Of a stretch of DNA of 6,163 nucleotides, positions 5,019 to 6,163 are shown piece after piece. The stretch covers positions 1 through 6,163 of the forward strand of contig JALHOX010000278.1 in assembly GCA_022842805.1 (NCBI GenBank), read 5' to 3'. The DNA is from Phycisphaerae bacterium. Its GTDB lineage: Bacteria > Planctomycetota > Phycisphaerae > UBA1845 > Fen-1342. The position numbers and the translations under genes were made by a program. Position 1 is the first letter of the stretch. Each line of letters starts with the position of its first letter. The notes beneath the pieces are model-generated. The model was not told the origin of the DNA and made no database searches. It saw only the letters and a program-made list of their open reading frames with translations.

Positions 5019-6163
5019 ATGCCGATTCTTGCCCCCCTGCCGCTGTTGGTCGAACGATTTGAAGCCGCATTGCGGACGCTGGGCGGGGCGACGGCGGCCG
5101 CGACGCAGGCGCACGTGCGGGCCGCGGGCGATGCGAAGTTCGGCGACTATCAGTGCAACGCGGCGATGGCGCTGGCGAAGCACTTTGCCATGAAGCCGCG
5201 CGACCTGGCGGAGAAACTGGTCGCGACGGCGAAGCTCGACGATGTCGCGGAGAAGATTGAGATCGCCGGGCCGGGGTTCATCAATATCACGCTGAAGACG
5301 GCGTATATCGAGAGCGTTTTGGCGGAGGGGCTGCGGGGTTATGTAAATCCTACTGACGCAGGTGCGTCCGCGCAGGCTGAAGCCGGCGGCTCGACTTCGG
5401 TTGGAGTGCCGCGGTTTGCGCCGGCGGATCGAATCGGGATTCCGGCGGCGGCGAAGCCGGACACGGTGGTGCTCGATTATTCGTCGCCGAACATCGCCAA
5501 GCAGATGCACGTCGGGCATTTGCGCACGACGGTGATCGGCGATGTGTTTGCGCGCGTGCTTGAGTTCGCGGGCCATCGGGTCATTCGCCAGAACCACATC
5601 GGCGACTGGGGCACGGCGATCGGGGCGGTCATTACGGGCCTCTGGTATATCCGCACGCGCATCGCGCGGGGCGAGACGCTCGACGCGATTCGGGCGCGGC
5701 TGACGCAGGCGATCGAGCTCAAGGGCAAGCCGGTCGAGGCGCGGCGGGCGTGGCTGGCGCCGATTGCGGCGGAGTGGACGGCGGACCTGACCCAAGACGG
5801 GGAGAGCGCGACGACCAGCCGCGTGACGACGCTCGATGAGCTGGAGCTGGGCTATGTCTTTGTGCAAACGCTGTCGAGCGTGGCCGAGGGGAGCGATGTG
5901 CGGGTGGGCGGCGGCGACGGTGCGAAGCGGCTGGAAGACATCCCGCGGCTGACGACGACGTTTTTGCAGCGCGGCGACGCGTGGGAGCGGGGCGAATGGG
6001 AGCAGGCCCGCGCGATCTCGATGAACGCGTGTCAGGAGCTCTATGAGCGGCTGGGGGTCACGCTGCGGGCTGAGGACGTTTTTGGCGAGAGCGCGTATGA
6101 GCCGATGCTGTCGAAGACGGTGAGCGATATTCGCGCCTCGCTGGCGACGCGGCGAACGAGCGG
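5019..6163 (+). CDS. argS: Arginyl-tRNA synthetase, 3'-truncated by window edge
   Basis: 381 codons are visible with no stop; the gene runs off the right edge. The product is the class I enzyme that charges tRNA-Arg with arginine using ATP in the cytoplasm. The N-terminal tRNA-binding domain carries GDAKFGDYQCNAAMALAK (37-54) and EIAGPGFINITL (81-92). The catalytic domain begins LDYSSPNIAKQMHVGHLRTT (152-171), with the HIGH signature as HVGH at 164-167, then RQNHIGDWGT (190-199) and later YERLGVTL...FGESAYEPML (342-363). The KMSK-type loop and the anticodon-binding domain would lie beyond the window. Two stretches look longer than in E. coli ArgS: a low-complexity linker at about 109-136, and the region between residue 202 and the helix at about 325-345. 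Upstream is the divergent transporter, so argS has its own promoter. Identification is firm. Confidence 0.96.
   Translation, partial: MPILAPLPLLVERFEAALRTLGGATAAATQAHVRAAGDAKFGDYQCNAAMALAKHFAMKPRDLAEKLVATAKLDDVAEKIEIAGPGFINITLKTAYIESVLAEGLRGYVNPTDAGASAQAEAGGSTSVGVPRFAPADRIGIPAAAKPDTVVLDYSSPNIAKQMHVGHLRTTVIGDVFARVLEFAGHRVIRQNHIGDWGTAIGAVITGLWYIRTRIARGETLDAIRARLTQAIELKGKPVEARRAWLAPIAAEWTADLTQDGESATTSRVTTLDELELGYVFVQTLSSVAEGSDVRVGGGDGAKRLEDIPRLTTTFLQRGDAWERGEWEQARAISMNACQELYERLGVTLRAEDVFGESAYEPMLSKTVSDIRASLATRRTS

Noticed and set aside
4968..5867. 299-codon open frame on the minus strand opposite argS
   Set aside because: Strongly Arg-rich and antisense to clear ArgS motifs, including HVGH.
1..6163. 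Mobile element, CRISPR array, tRNA or rRNA genes, or a defence system
   Set aside because: No transposase or integrase motifs, terminal repeats, direct-repeat arrays or RNA-gene signatures were found on reading both strands. The parS-like centromere alone does not indicate a plasmid, since argS and nnrE are chromosomal housekeeping genes.

Overview
The window is GC-rich, densely coding bacterial DNA, most likely from a planctomycete, possibly of the Phycisphaerae type. Two genes encode exported proteins ending in a paired dockerin-like module of the form GDxNxDGxxxVGDIxxFVxAL. This ending is common in that phylum outside any cellulosome. The lineage call is inference from gene content and style; no rRNA or other marker gene is present.

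Layout from left to right: (1) a plus-strand alpha/beta-hydrolase with a C-terminal dockerin, open at the left edge and ending at 1187; (2) a short convergent gap with a strong hairpin at 1211-1243; (3) a minus-strand pair, 3412 to 1280, in which a secreted DUF1028 (Ntn-hydrolase-fold) protein with a dockerin lies 6 bp upstream of nnrE, the NAD(P)H-hydrate epimerase; (4) a 208-bp gap (3413-3620) holding a perfect 30-bp palindrome whose core is an exact parS site; (5) a minus-strand MFS transporter of the TCR/Tet type (3621-4892); (6) a 126-bp divergent gap; (7) plus-strand argS, starting at 5019 and running off the right edge.

The genes do not form one pathway. argS and nnrE are housekeeping genes (arginine-tRNA charging and repair of damaged NAD(P)H). 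The two dockerin proteins are predicted to be exported, and the MFS protein is an inner-membrane exporter. The most notable element is not a gene: the parS centromere site, where ParB would load for chromosome segregation, sits 14 bp past the transporter stop codon. It suggests this locus belongs to the origin-proximal ParB-bound domain, although no parA, parB or dnaA is in view. Second is the DUF1028 protein, whose predicted signal-peptidase cut would leave a threonine at the mature N-terminus, where Ntn hydrolases carry their nucleophile. I see no mobile element, CRISPR array, tRNA or rRNA, and no clear multi-gene novel system.
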